Source of the DNA: Lachnoclostridium sp. UBA5890
GTDB lineage: Bacteria > Bacillota > Clostridia > Lachnospirales > Lachnospiraceae
Assembly: GCA_002431395.1 (NCBI GenBank)
Contig: DJEU01000031.1
Location: 1-56,273 of the forward strand
DNA: 56,273 bases
Direction of reading: 5' to 3'
In this document: piece by piece, positions 16,476 through 25,479 of the stretch
Layout of the letters: each line of letters begins with the position of its first letter
Position numbering within the stretch: the first letter of the stretch is position 1
Translations under genes and position numbers: made by a program
Notes under the pieces: model-generated
What the model was told of the DNA's origin: nothing
What the model saw: the letters and a program-made list of their open reading frames with translations, nothing else
Database searches by the model: none

Positions 16476-17303
16476 ATGAAAAATACAGTATTAACATTTC
16501 AGCAGGCAAAGGAAAATGGCGAAAAATTGACAATGTTGACCGCCTATGATTATTCTACGGCAAAATTGATCGACGAAGCCGGCGTAAACAGCATATTGGT
16601 CGGTGATTCGCTGGGAAATGTGATCCTTGGATACGAGGACACGATTTCCGTTACGATGGAAGACATGATCCATCACGGCGCAGCGGTAGCGCGTGGGGCT
16701 AAAAATGCGCTGGTTGTCATCGATATGCCGTTTATGTCTTATCAGACTTCCGTTTATGATGCCCTTGTCAATGCCGGACGTCTGATGAAGGAAGGACGCG
16801 GCGATGCAGTTAAATTGGAAGGCGGTGTGGAAGTATGTCCGCAGATCAAAGCAATCGTAGATGCCGGAATTCCGGTGTGTGCACACATTGGTCTGACCCC
16901 ACAGTCCATCAATGCGTTTGGTGGATTTAAGGTGCAGGGAAAGAGCGAGGCAGCAGCGAAAAAACTTCTGGAAGACGCGAAAGCAGTGGAAGAAGCAGGC
17001 GCATTTGCCGTTGTGATCGAAGGTGTGCCGGCGAAGATCGCATCACTTATCACGGAGCAGCTTCACATTCCAACCATTGGAATCGGAGCCGGAAAAGATT
17101 GTGATGGACAGGTTCTCGTATATCAGGATATGCTTGGAATGTTCTCTGATTTTACACCAAAATTTGTCAAACGCTATGCGAACATCGGCGAAGTGATGAA
17201 AGAAGCATTTCAGAATTATATTAAAGAAGTGCAGGATGGCGTATTTCCGGCAGAAGAAAATACGTACAAAGTAGACGACAGCGTCATTGAGAAATTGTAT
17301 TGA
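16476..17303 (+). CDS. panB: 3-methyl-2-oxobutanoate hydroxymethyltransferase
   Basis: A 275-residue ketopantoate hydroxymethyltransferase, the first step of pantothenate synthesis: it transfers a one-carbon group from methylenetetrahydrofolate to alpha-ketoisovalerate. Family motifs are LTAYDYSTAKLIDEAGVNSILVGDS (near residues 20-45, given here as a contiguous block in two halves: LTAYDYSTAKLI and DSLGNVILGY), VKLEGG, AHIGLTPQ and IGIGAG. Length is normal. It starts 16 bp after the panG-like gene behind AGAAGGA, as part of one operon. Confidence 0.95.
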   Translation: MKNTVLTFQQAKENGEKLTMLTAYDYSTAKLIDEAGVNSILVGDSLGNVILGYEDTISVTMEDMIHHGAAVARGAKNALVVIDMPFMSYQTSVYDALVNAGRLMKEGRGDAVKLEGGVEVCPQIKAIVDAGIPVCAHIGLTPQSINAFGGFKVQGKSEAAAKKLLEDAKAVEEAGAFAVVIEGVPAKIASLITEQLHIPTIGIGAGKDCDGQVLVYQDMLGMFSDFTPKFVKRYANIGEVMKEAFQNYIKEVQDGVFPAEENTYKVDDSVIEKLY

Positions 17304-17330
17304 TAAAAATGTGTGGCGAGGGGTGATCGT

Positions 17331-17816
17331 ATGAGAAACATTGGTAAAGCCAAAAAAGAAGATGCTGAGGGCATTTTGAAATTATACAAATCCCAGCTCG
17401 GCGAGCCGTTTTGTGCCTGGGATGATGGGTATCCGTGCGAGGAAAACATTGCGGATGACCTTTCCCGAGAGTCGCTGTTTATTATGAAAGATGGAAATGG
17501 CGATATTTTGGCGGCAATCTCGGTGGATCAGGACGAAAATGTCGAAAATCTCACCTGCTGGACGCCGGAATTACAGCCGGGAGCTGAATTGTCGCGTCTT
17601 GCGGTGCGACTTGATCTTCAAAATGGAGGCATTGCCCGCGAAATGATCCGCTTCGGAATGGACGAACTGCGGAAACGTGGGAAAAAGAGCATTCATTTTC
17701 TTGTGAATAAAGCCAACCAAAAGGCGATACGGTCTTACGCACCATTTCATTTTCATGTCGTCGGCGAATGCGAATTGTATGAGCAGATATTTTTGTGTTA
17801 TGAAAAAGAATTGTGA
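17331..17816 (+). CDS. GNAT-family N-acetyltransferase in the pan cluster
   Basis: A 161-residue protein with a GNAT-like core: LSRLAVRLDLQNGGIAREMIRFGM is the acetyl-CoA binding region (residues ~85-108), followed by KSIHFLVNKANQKAIRSYAPFHF. ATG 17331 follows GAGGGGTGA; the frame extends six codons upstream from a GTG with no ribosome site. It lies between panB and panC in the same orientation. Substrate is unknown; a role linked to CoA or pantothenate is suggested only by position. Confidence 0.75.
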   Translation: MRNIGKAKKEDAEGILKLYKSQLGEPFCAWDDGYPCEENIADDLSRESLFIMKDGNGDILAAISVDQDENVENLTCWTPELQPGAELSRLAVRLDLQNGGIAREMIRFGMDELRKRGKKSIHFLVNKANQKAIRSYAPFHFHVVGECELYEQIFLCYEKEL

Positions 17817-17861
17817 TGCCAACACGCCGAAAAATTTTCTGCCAACACGCCGAAAAATTTC
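17817..17861 (+). repeat. Short tandem repeat between GNAT and panC
   Basis: TGCCAACACGCCGAAAAATT occurs at 17817 and again at 17840, a 23-bp period over two copies. No function is apparent. Confidence 0.8.
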
Positions 17862-17912
17862 TTGGCTGCTTAAAAAATTAACTGGTTACCGAACCAAATT
17901 GGAGGAAGAAAA

Positions 17913-18752
17913 ATGGAAATTATAACAACAGTAGACGGAGTAAGAAAACAGGTAAAAGAGTGGAGAAAAGAAGGACTTAGTGTAGGACTTGTACCTACGA
18001 TGGGCTATCTTCACGAAGGGCATAAAAGTTTGATCGATAAGGCAGTTGCTGAAAATGACCGCGTGGTTGTCAGCGTATTTGTCAATCCGATCCAGTTTGG
18101 ACCGACAGAGGATCTGGCAAGTTATCCAAGAGATCTTGACCGCGATGCTGAGCTTTGTGAGAAGGCCGGCGCAAATGTCATTTTCCATCCGGAAGACAGC
18201 GAAATGTACTTTGATGATTTCTGCACCTATGTGGATATGGACGATCTGACCAAGGGACTTTGTGGAAAGACAAGACCGACACATTTCCGTGGAGTATGTA
18301 CGGTGGTTTCCAAATTGTTCCATATTGTTGCGCCGGACCGCGCCTATTTTGGACAGAAAGATGCCCAGCAGTTAGCAGTTATCCGCCGCATGGTGCGCGA
18401 CCTGAATTTTGATCTTGAGATCGTCGGCTGCCCGATCGTGCGTGAGGCAGACGGACTGGCAAAAAGTTCCAGAAATACTTATCTGAGTGCGGAAGAAAGA
18501 ACGGCCGCAACGGTACTCCACAGAGGCTTGACAGCGGGAGAAGAACTTCTCAAATCTGGCGAAAAAGACGCAGCAAAAGTAGTGGCAAAGATTCGCAAAG
18601 TCATTGAAAATGAGCCATTGGCGAAGATTGATTATGTCGAATTAGTAGACTGGAATACACTGAAACCGGTAGAAACTGTCAGCGGCGAAGTGCTTTGTGC
18701 GGTCGCTGTATACATTGGAAAGACGAGACTGATCGACAATTTTATTCGATAA
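17913..18752 (+). CDS. panC: Pantothenate synthetase
   Basis: A 279-residue pantoate-beta-alanine ligase that condenses pantoate with beta-alanine using ATP. Motifs: VPTMGYLHEGHKSLI (the HIGH-like element HEGH), VFVNPIQFGPTEDLASYPRD, FGQKDAQQLAVIRRMVRDLN and the KMSKS-like KSSRNTYLS. GGAGGAAG precedes the ATG. Beta-alanine would come from PanD, encoded 29 kb away at 46627. Confidence 0.96.
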   Translation: MEIITTVDGVRKQVKEWRKEGLSVGLVPTMGYLHEGHKSLIDKAVAENDRVVVSVFVNPIQFGPTEDLASYPRDLDRDAELCEKAGANVIFHPEDSEMYFDDFCTYVDMDDLTKGLCGKTRPTHFRGVCTVVSKLFHIVAPDRAYFGQKDAQQLAVIRRMVRDLNFDLEIVGCPIVREADGLAKSSRNTYLSAEERTAATVLHRGLTAGEELLKSGEKDAAKVVAKIRKVIENEPLAKIDYVELVDWNTLKPVETVSGEVLCAVAVYIGKTRLIDNFIR

Positions 18753-18782
18753 ATATACGGGGAATTCTTCCACCGACAAATC

Positions 18783-18811
18783 TTGACTTTTTTCGTCAAA
18801 AACTATATACT
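18783..18811 (+). promoter_or_regulatory. Promoter of the surface acylation locus
   Basis: TTGACT (18783-18788), a 17-bp spacer and TATACT (18806-18811), 42 bp before the SGNH gene. Confidence 0.75.
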
Positions 18812-18853
18812 GATTTCATAAGTATGTAAAGTAAAGATGAAAGAAGGATCAAG

Positions 18854-19945
18854 ATGAAAAAAGCAACGATAAGATATTGCTGCAACGCCTTGATTATGGG
18901 TGTTGCAGTATTTGCGTGCGGAATATTTGCAGAAACTTCGGTGAAAGCGGAAGGAACACCGGAAACGGCTCCACCGATTGAAAGTGCAGTTCCGCAGGTT
19001 ACGCCGGAAGTTAGCGCGGAACCGACGGTTGTCACACCGGCGCCGACGGCGCCACCGGTAACACCAACGCCGACTCCTCATGTGAAACCACTAAAAAAAG
19101 TTACCAAAGTTAAGGCTGTGCGGTATTCGACGACCGCTGTCAAGATTTCCTGGAAGAAGACGAAGCAGGCAGAATATTATCATGTCTACTATAAATTAGA
19201 AAAAAATGGAAAATACAAATTTGCCGGGACGACACAGAACGATCATTTTCTTGTGAAAAAACTGAAAAATAAGAAATCGTATTCGTTTTATGTAACGGCG
19301 GGCAAAACAAAAAAAGAATCCGTATCAGACAGCCAGCCTTCGGCCAAAAAGAAAATGACGATGAAAAAGTATCAGCGGAAGGTGGTATTTGCCGGAGATT
19401 CAATCTGCGAGGGCATTGCTTATGAAGGCGGATTTCCGACGATGCATCTGGACGCAAAGAAAAAAGTAGTTGCTTACCGTGGCCTGAATACCGTGACGTT
19501 CCATACCAAAAGAATTTTTAAGGGAAGAACGGGGCTGCAGAAGCTGATCGCAGAAAATCCGTACCGCGTTTATATGATGCTTGGAATGAACGAAATTCAT
19601 TATCGACCGGTATCGCAGATGATCTCGGAATACAAAGATATGATCAAGGCGATTCAACAGGCAGATCCGAATACGGACATTGTATTATGTGCTATTTCAC
19701 CTGTTACAAGAGCCGAAAAAGCAAGGCATCCGGGGATGCGGCAGATTCCTATTTTTAATCGTCAGTTGAAAAAACTTGCGAAAAAAATGGGATTGAAATA
19801 TCTCGATTATACAGACTTTTTAAAAGACTCCGGCGGATTTTTGAAAGCCGGATATGCGACAGGCGATGGTTATCATTGGAAGCCGCCTGCGTATGCCAAA
19901 TTTGGAACCGTAATTGGGAAATATGATAAATCATTGGATCAGTAA
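18854..19945 (+). CDS. Secreted FnIII-SGNH hydrolase-fold protein
   Basis: A 363-residue exported protein: signal peptide (1-~32), a Pro/Thr/Ala-rich linker (~33-80), a fibronectin-III-like domain (~82-165) and an SGNH domain (~175-363). SGNH elements are visible as FAGDSICEG (Ser nucleophile), GMNEIHYR (block III Asn) and GDGYHWKPPAY (catalytic His). It opens an apparent operon with DUF4358, MBOAT and DHHW genes, so it probably transfers or removes acyl groups on a cell-surface polymer rather than digesting plant xylan. AGAAGGA lies before the ATG. Confidence 0.8.
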   Translation: MKKATIRYCCNALIMGVAVFACGIFAETSVKAEGTPETAPPIESAVPQVTPEVSAEPTVVTPAPTAPPVTPTPTPHVKPLKKVTKVKAVRYSTTAVKISWKKTKQAEYYHVYYKLEKNGKYKFAGTTQNDHFLVKKLKNKKSYSFYVTAGKTKKESVSDSQPSAKKKMTMKKYQRKVVFAGDSICEGIAYEGGFPTMHLDAKKKVVAYRGLNTVTFHTKRIFKGRTGLQKLIAENPYRVYMMLGMNEIHYRPVSQMISEYKDMIKAIQQADPNTDIVLCAISPVTRAEKARHPGMRQIPIFNRQLKKLAKKMGLKYLDYTDFLKDSGGFLKAGYATGDGYHWKPPAYAKFGTVIGKYDKSLDQ

Positions 19946-19959
19946 AAGGAGATTGAAAA

Positions 19960-20454
19960 ATGACGAAATTCAGAAAAATAATTTGTGCTATATTGGCAAT
20001 GACACTTTTGATCGGACTGGTGGCGGCAGAGCCGGCGCAGGCAAAACCAAAGGCAAATTGCAAGTCACTCTGCTCTGCAGCATTAAAGGCGACAGGCGGC
20101 AGTGCAAATTTGAAATATGCGTCGAAAAGTGCATTGGATTTTGGCGCACTTTCTTCCGCAGCCAGAAAGAAAGTAAAGGCGATGCAGTATGTATTTGATG
20201 CAAAAGAAGCTTATAGTTTGTGTGTGATGGAGGCAAAAAATGTGTCGCAGGCAAAGAGTCTTCTTGGCACATTGAATAAGTATAAAAAGAGAAATTGCAA
20301 AAGTGATTATCTGAGTGATTATACAACAGCAGAGAAACAGGTATTTCAAAATGCAGTTTGTGGGCAGAAGGGAAAATATGTCTGGTACATTGCTATGTCA
20401 CCGAAAAAAGATGTGAATATGAAAGGTCAGACTGCTCTTAAGAAAAAATTGTAA
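19960..20454 (+). CDS. Secreted DUF4358-type protein
   Basis: A 164-residue protein with a signal peptide (1-~28, ending AEPAQAK) and a small domain with YASKSALDFGALSSAARKK and YTTAEKQVFQNAVCGQKGKYVWYIAMS that resembles DUF4358. Such proteins are often encoded next to MBOAT acyltransferases in Lachnospiraceae, as here; the stop is 13 bp before the MBOAT gene. Function is unknown; an extracellular part of the acylation machinery is a reasonable guess. Confidence 0.7.
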   Translation: MTKFRKIICAILAMTLLIGLVAAEPAQAKPKANCKSLCSAALKATGGSANLKYASKSALDFGALSSAARKKVKAMQYVFDAKEAYSLCVMEAKNVSQAKSLLGTLNKYKKRNCKSDYLSDYTTAEKQVFQNAVCGQKGKYVWYIAMSPKKDVNMKGQTALKKKL

Positions 20455-20467
20455 GAGGAGTTAAGAC

Positions 20468-21883
20468 ATGGTTTTCAGCAGTTTATTGTTTTTGTTTCGC
20501 TTCCTGCCTATCGTTCTTTTGGCGTACTACATCCTGCCAAAGAAATGCCGGAATTTTGTATTGTTTTTGGCGAGCCTCGTTTTTTATGCGTGGGGCGAAC
20601 CGGTTTATGTGGTACTCATCCTGCTTTCTACATGTGTAGACTATACAGCGGGACTTGCGGTGCATTATTTTAAAGAAAAGGAAAAAATAAGTGGTGCCAA
20701 AGTTGTGGTTGCCTGTTCGGCAGTCATAAATCTGGCACTTCTTGGCTTTTTTAAATATGCCGGTTTTTTCCTTCAGATCGTTCATCAATTGACCGGTTTG
20801 GCGATGCCTGAGCTGCATCTTGCATTGCCGATCGGTATTTCTTTTTATACCTTTCAGACGATGTCCTATACGATCGATGTGTATCGCGGAGATGCTAAAA
20901 TGCAAAAGAATTTTATTACGTTTGGAGCCTATGTTGCGCTGTTTCCGCAGTTGATTGCGGGTCCGATCGTCCGTTTTAAAGATGTCGCAGAACAATTAGA
21001 TCATCGAAAAGAGACAATTTCGCAGTTTAGCAAAGGAATCCTCCGATTTATGGTGGGACTCGGAAAGAAAGTGCTGATTGCGAATCAAGTGGGGGCTCTT
21101 TGGAGCCAGATTGCGGCGACGCCGGACAGTGAGCTGACGACGGCGATGGCGTGGCTTGGTGTAGTGGCGTTTACATTGCAGATTTATTTTGATTTTTCGG
21201 GATATTCGGATATGGCAATCGGTTTGGGGGCAATGTTCGGCTTTACCTTTCCGGAAAACTTCAATTATCCATATGAATCAAAAAGCATCACGGAATTCTG
21301 GCGCCGCTGGCATATTTCGCTGGGGACATGGTTCCGGGAATATGTGTATATTCCGCTGGGAGGAAACCGCCATGGCGTCGGACGCCAGATATTGAATCTG
21401 GCGATCGTGTGGTTTTTAACAGGATTGTGGCATGGCGCATACTATAATTTTGTATTGTGGGGAGTGTACTACGGCGTGCTTCTTGTGCTTGAAAAATTTG
21501 TATTTAAAAAGGTGTTAGATAAATTACCTGCGGCGTTTGGACATATTTATACGATGCTATTTGTCATGATTGGATGGAGTTTATTTTCGTGGCAGGACAT
21601 GGCAGACAGCGCGAATTATATGCGTGCGATGTTTTTCCGGACCGGAGCAGGAGTTGTGAACCAGCAGACGATGTATCTTCTGGTATCCCATGCGGCTTTG
21701 CTTGTCATTGCCGTCATTGGTTCGCTGTCCGTTGTAAAACGGTTTCTAATTCGCAGAGCTTTCCCCGAAGATACGGCACGTAGAGAGATTGCAGCAATTC
21801 TATTTACTATCGTATTGTTTATTGCCTGCGTCGCATTGCTTGTGAATTCGTCTTACAATCCGTTTTTGTATTTTCGGTTTTAA
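20468..21883 (+). CDS. MBOAT-family membrane O-acyltransferase
   Basis: A 471-residue polytopic membrane protein (about 10-12 hydrophobic segments) of the AlgI/DltB/PatA type. Typical signatures are the N-terminal MVFSSLLFLFRFLPIVLLAYY, LPIGISFYTFQTMSYTIDVYRG, LFPQLIAGPIVRF, NYPYESKSITEFWRRWHISL and the active-site His in TGLWHGAYYNFVLWG. It would carry acyl groups across the membrane for esterification of an exported polymer. It lies between a DUF4358 gene and a DHHW gene, a familiar MBOAT-SGNH arrangement. No dltA/dltC-like carrier genes are present, so the acyl donor is unknown. Confidence 0.93.
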   Translation: MVFSSLLFLFRFLPIVLLAYYILPKKCRNFVLFLASLVFYAWGEPVYVVLILLSTCVDYTAGLAVHYFKEKEKISGAKVVVACSAVINLALLGFFKYAGFFLQIVHQLTGLAMPELHLALPIGISFYTFQTMSYTIDVYRGDAKMQKNFITFGAYVALFPQLIAGPIVRFKDVAEQLDHRKETISQFSKGILRFMVGLGKKVLIANQVGALWSQIAATPDSELTTAMAWLGVVAFTLQIYFDFSGYSDMAIGLGAMFGFTFPENFNYPYESKSITEFWRRWHISLGTWFREYVYIPLGGNRHGVGRQILNLAIVWFLTGLWHGAYYNFVLWGVYYGVLLVLEKFVFKKVLDKLPAAFGHIYTMLFVMIGWSLFSWQDMADSANYMRAMFFRTGAGVVNQQTMYLLVSHAALLVIAVIGSLSVVKRFLIRRAFPEDTARREIAAILFTIVLFIACVALLVNSSYNPFLYFRF

Positions 21884-21895
21884 GGAGGTGGCAAA

Positions 21896-23101
21896 GTGAA
21901 AAAGATAAAAATATTGTCGATTATTGTCTTTTGTGTGATGCTATTTGGTGGTGCAGTTATTACGGCGGTTTTACCGAAAAAAGCGTATTCCGATTTGGAA
22001 AATAGAAATTTGGAACAGAAGCCGCAGCTTACCAAAGAGCAGTTTTTACAGGGGAAATATCAGGAAAAATACGAAGCTTATCTGAGCGACCAGTTTTTCC
22101 TGCGTGATCAATGGGTGGATCTGGCGGTGACACTCCAAAAACAAATGGGAAAAAGGGATATCAACAATGTTTATCTGGGAAAAGAAGGTTATCTTTTAGA
22201 AAAAGACGACGAAAATGAGTATGATAAAGAGCAAGTGGAAGAAAATGTAAAAACGTTGTCTTCTTTTCTGAATGATATGTGTGAAATGTTTGGCGAGAAG
22301 CAGGTAAGCTGTCTGATGATTCCATCGAAGACACTTGCACTTTCGAACTATTTGCCGGCATATTCGCAGGTTTCTGAGCATACCGAGGTGTTAGATGCAT
22401 TGCAAAAATCTCTGTCACATCCGGAACGGATGATTTATCTGAAAGATGTTATGCGAAGCCACCACAATGAATACATCTATTATCGGACCGATCATCATTG
22501 GACGACGCTCGGTGCCTATTATGCGTACAAAGAATGGGCGGAAAAAAGCAGACAGGCGGCCGCGAAGCCACTTACGGAGTATACGCAGGAAACAGTATTT
22601 GATGATTTTTACGGAACGACGTATAATAAAGTACATGTAAATGTCCCAAAAGATCAGGTTACACTTTTTAAAAATGCAGCGCAGGAGACCGTTCATGTTA
22701 ATATGGATGACGGCGATGTAGAAGCAGACACGTTGTATTTTCCAAAAGAAGCAAAAGAAGGATTTAACCGTTACAATGTATTTTTGTCAAAGAATACCTT
22801 TCAGATAGAGATAACGACAAAGGCAAAAACCGGAAAAACGCTGCTCCTGATCAAGGATTCCTTTGCCAATTGTTTTGTGCCATTTTTGACGGAAAATTAT
22901 GACCGAATTATCCTGATTGATTATCGTTATGGGAAACTTCCAATCGGCCAGATTCTCGACAAATACGAGGATATCACAGATGTGCTGGTGATGTTTAATA
23001 CAGAAAAATTTATGCAGAATACAAAACTCGCCGGCCTTGCAAATACAGAGAAAAAGAAGCAGACGATGGAAGAGTTTAATCCGGATGATTTTTTTGAATA
23101 A
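21896..23101 (+). CDS. DHHW-family (AlgJ/AlgX-like) acyl-transfer partner
   Basis: A 401-residue protein with an N-terminal membrane anchor or signal (KILSIIVFCVMLFGGAVITAVL) and the DHHW motif in YYRTDHHWTTLGAYYAY (residues ~197-213). LLLIKDSFANCFVPFL (~321-336) supplies the Asp/Ser-containing SGNH-like block. DHHW proteins pair with MBOAT acyltransferases and complete acyl transfer to the polymer outside the cell. AAGGAGGTG precedes the start and the gene ends the four-gene locus. Confidence 0.85.
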   Translation: MKKIKILSIIVFCVMLFGGAVITAVLPKKAYSDLENRNLEQKPQLTKEQFLQGKYQEKYEAYLSDQFFLRDQWVDLAVTLQKQMGKRDINNVYLGKEGYLLEKDDENEYDKEQVEENVKTLSSFLNDMCEMFGEKQVSCLMIPSKTLALSNYLPAYSQVSEHTEVLDALQKSLSHPERMIYLKDVMRSHHNEYIYYRTDHHWTTLGAYYAYKEWAEKSRQAAAKPLTEYTQETVFDDFYGTTYNKVHVNVPKDQVTLFKNAAQETVHVNMDDGDVEADTLYFPKEAKEGFNRYNVFLSKNTFQIEITTKAKTGKTLLLIKDSFANCFVPFLTENYDRIILIDYRYGKLPIGQILDKYEDITDVLVMFNTEKFMQNTKLAGLANTEKKKQTMEEFNPDDFFE

Positions 23102-23107
23102 ATGAAA

Positions 23108-23221
23108 GTTTTGAACAAATGCACATTTTTGCGGAAAAAAGTTTTGAACAAATGCATGTTTTTGCATAAAAAAGTTTTGAACAAATGCGCATTTTAGTGT
23201 ATAATAGTTTTGAACAAATGC
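23108..23221 (+). repeat. Four 33-bp iterons upstream of the AAA ATPase
   Basis: GTTTTGAACAAATGC occurs at 23108, 23141, 23174 and 23207, an exact 33-bp period (about three helical turns), with T-rich then A-rich sequence between. The third copy supplies the -35 of the ATPase promoter and the fourth follows its -10 directly. This looks like an operator array. Because 33 is divisible by three, the array also leaves reading frames open. Confidence 0.9.
23177..23205 (+). promoter_or_regulatory. Promoter embedded in the iteron array
   Basis: TTGAAC (23177-23182, inside iteron 3), a 17-bp spacer and TATAAT (23200-23205). Iteron 4 covers the expected transcription start. Confidence 0.75.
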
Positions 23222-23250
23222 ATTTTTGGCGAAAAAAGGGAGGCATGAGT

Positions 23251-24591
23251 ATGTTTTTTAAGCGAAAAGTATATGAAAAACTGCGTGAATGGAAAGAAAA
23301 ATATGCGGATTGTTACAGTATTCTGTTGGAAGGTCCAAGACGAGTGGGAAAATCGACGATTGCAGAGCAGTTTGCAAAAAATGAATATGAAACTTATATT
23401 TTAATTGACTTTGCCAATATTTCAAATACGTTGCTGGCTTGTTTCGATGATATTAATGACTTGGATGTATTTTTTTTGAGATTGCAGACGGTTACCGGAA
23501 AGAAATTAGTGGAGAAAAAGTCGGTTATTATATTTGATGAAATTCAGTTATTTCCGAAAGTAAGACAGGCTATTAAATACCTGGTAAAAGATGGAAGATA
23601 TCATTATATTGAAACGGGATCTTTGATATCTATTAAAAAAAATGTAAAGAATATTTTGATCCCTTCTGAAGAAATGAAATTGCAGGTTTATCCGATGGAT
23701 TATGAAGAATTTTTGTGGGCGGCTGAAAATCCGAACTATGAATTACTTCAAAAACTGTATGAGAGAAAAAAAGAAGTAGGGCAGCAGCTGAACCGCAAAT
23801 TAATGCGAGATTTTCGTATTTACATGGCAGTTGGCGGCATGCCGCAGGCAGTGGATGCCTATGTAAAAGGCAAAAACTTTACGGAAATAGATGCTGTGAA
23901 GAGAACAATACTTTCTCTTTACGAAGATGACTTTAAAAAGATTGATGCTTCCGGAAAGATTACGGCAATGTTTCATTCGATACCGGCACAGTTGTCAAAG
24001 GATACGAAAAGATATGTAATATCTTCTGCAACCGGCAAACGGAAAAGCAAAAAAGACGAGGAATTATTGTATGATTTAGCGGATTCCAAAACGGTGCTTT
24101 TGGCCTATAATTCGACAGATCCAAGAGTAAGTTTAGCGATGACAAAAGATTTAAAAAGTTATAAAATGTATCTTTGTGATACGGGCTTATTTGTAACATT
24201 GATGTTTATGGATCGGCCGGCAGCAGAAAATGATATTTATGCAAAATTATTATCGGATAAATTACCGGCAAATCTGGGGTATTTATATGAAAATGCAGTT
24301 GCACAGATGATAGCAAGTATGGATAGAGAATTGTATTATCATACTTGGAAAAAGAAAGACACTTCCCATTATTATGAGATTGACTTTTTGCTGTCAATGA
24401 AAGATAAAGTACGAGCATTGGAAATAAAATCATCGGGAACAGGAAAGCATGAGTCCATTTTGAAATTTCGTGAGAAGTATTCAAAAAATGTAAAGGACAC
24501 TTATATTATATCTCAGAAAGATGTGGGAAAAAAAGGAAATTTAAAATTTCTTCCGGTTTATTTTGTACCATTCTTATTAAGAGATTTTTGA
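23251..24591 (+). CDS. AAA_14/DUF4143 ATPase
   Basis: A 446-residue protein of the widespread AAA_14 + DUF4143 family: Walker A GPRRVGKST (residues ~27-35), Walker B VIIFDEIQLFP (~92-102), sensor-like YHYIETGSLISIKKN, then a C-terminal domain with LYENAVAQMIAS and YEIDFLLSMKDKVRALEIKSSG, which resembles a restriction-endonuclease-like fold. The biological role of the family is not settled. ATG 23251 was preferred to 23245 because GGGAGG then lies 7 nt upstream. It is AT-rich relative to its neighbours and preceded by a 33-bp iteron array, which suggests independent acquisition and self-contained regulation. Confidence 0.85.
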   Translation: MFFKRKVYEKLREWKEKYADCYSILLEGPRRVGKSTIAEQFAKNEYETYILIDFANISNTLLACFDDINDLDVFFLRLQTVTGKKLVEKKSVIIFDEIQLFPKVRQAIKYLVKDGRYHYIETGSLISIKKNVKNILIPSEEMKLQVYPMDYEEFLWAAENPNYELLQKLYERKKEVGQQLNRKLMRDFRIYMAVGGMPQAVDAYVKGKNFTEIDAVKRTILSLYEDDFKKIDASGKITAMFHSIPAQLSKDTKRYVISSATGKRKSKKDEELLYDLADSKTVLLAYNSTDPRVSLAMTKDLKSYKMYLCDTGLFVTLMFMDRPAAENDIYAKLLSDKLPANLGYLYENAVAQMIASMDRELYYHTWKKKDTSHYYEIDFLLSMKDKVRALEIKSSGTGKHESILKFREKYSKNVKDTYIISQKDVGKKGNLKFLPVYFVPFLLRDF

Positions 24592-24611
24592 ATTTGTAGA
24601 GGACGATGATT

Positions 24612-25472
24612 ATGGACAACATACAATTTGATATTGTCAATCAGGATTTGAATCCGACATTTCTCTTTTCCTGTCAGGTTGACCGGAAAGAGAGCGAAAA
24701 TAATTATCATAAGCATGATTTTATTGAGATCGGAATTATACTAAAAGGCGAAGGCGTTTATCATCTGAATGATGAATATGTGCCGGTCAAAGAGGGAGAT
24801 GTTCTGATCTTCAATCCGGGAATCGGCCACGAGAGCATTATCCGTGAAGGCGAGGAAGGCCGGCTGGAATATTTTATCGGACTTACGGATGTATCGTTTT
24901 GCAATATGCGCGAAAATCATATTGATCTGAAGGACGGTGGCAATGTGCTGCATACTTCCGGGAAAACGAGGCGTGAAATTTTCCATCTTTGTGAGAAAAT
25001 GGAAAGGGAAAATACTGAGAGAAAACCGGGAAGTTATTTTATGTTGAAGGCATATTTAACACAACTTTTGCTGCATATCGTGCGCGAAGAAATAGAACCG
25101 GTTCCAGCCATGAAAGGTAGGGAATTCGAGTCTACCGGAAAAAAATACGTCGCTGCTCAGATTGCAGATTATCTCGATGAACATTATGCAGAGAAGATTT
25201 CACTGGATCAGATTGCGGCAAATATGTATCTGAGTCCGTATTATATTTCCAAGATATTTAAGTCGGAAATAGGCGAATCGCCGATTCATTATCTGATCCG
25301 CGTACGGCTGGAACATGCCAAAGAACTGCTGGAACAGAAGGAGGATTTTGGCGTCGCGGAGATCGCGGAAAAAGTGGGGTACGACGATGCGTATCATTTT
25401 AGTAAATTGTTTAAAAAGACCTATGGGATGTCACCATTGAAGTATCGGAATAGTTTTCCTTTTGCAGAATAA
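24612..25472 (+). CDS. AraC-family transcriptional regulator
   Basis: A 286-residue regulator with an N-terminal cupin-like sugar-sensing domain (YHKHDFIEIGIILKGEGVYHL, VLIFNPGIGHES) and a C-terminal double helix-turn-helix (residues ~185-286: ISLDQIAANMYLSPYYISKIFK, then VAEIAEKVGYDDAYHFSKLFKK read as two helices). ATG 24612 is favoured since AGAGGA is 9 nt upstream. It precedes the nucleoside-hydrolase-like and GH39 genes and probably activates them in response to a xylo-oligosaccharide (inferred). Confidence 0.88.
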   Translation: MDNIQFDIVNQDLNPTFLFSCQVDRKESENNYHKHDFIEIGIILKGEGVYHLNDEYVPVKEGDVLIFNPGIGHESIIREGEEGRLEYFIGLTDVSFCNMRENHIDLKDGGNVLHTSGKTRREIFHLCEKMERENTERKPGSYFMLKAYLTQLLLHIVREEIEPVPAMKGREFESTGKKYVAAQIADYLDEHYAEKISLDQIAANMYLSPYYISKIFKSEIGESPIHYLIRVRLEHAKELLEQKEDFGVAEIAEKVGYDDAYHFSKLFKKTYGMSPLKYRNSFPFAE

Positions 25473-25479
25473 TACATCA

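Noticed and set aside
23102..23197. 31-codon peptide of three KVLNKC-type repeats read through the 33-bp iterons
   Set aside because: No Shine-Dalgarno precedes it and periodicity of 33 makes open frames automatic; regulatory DNA is the simpler reading.
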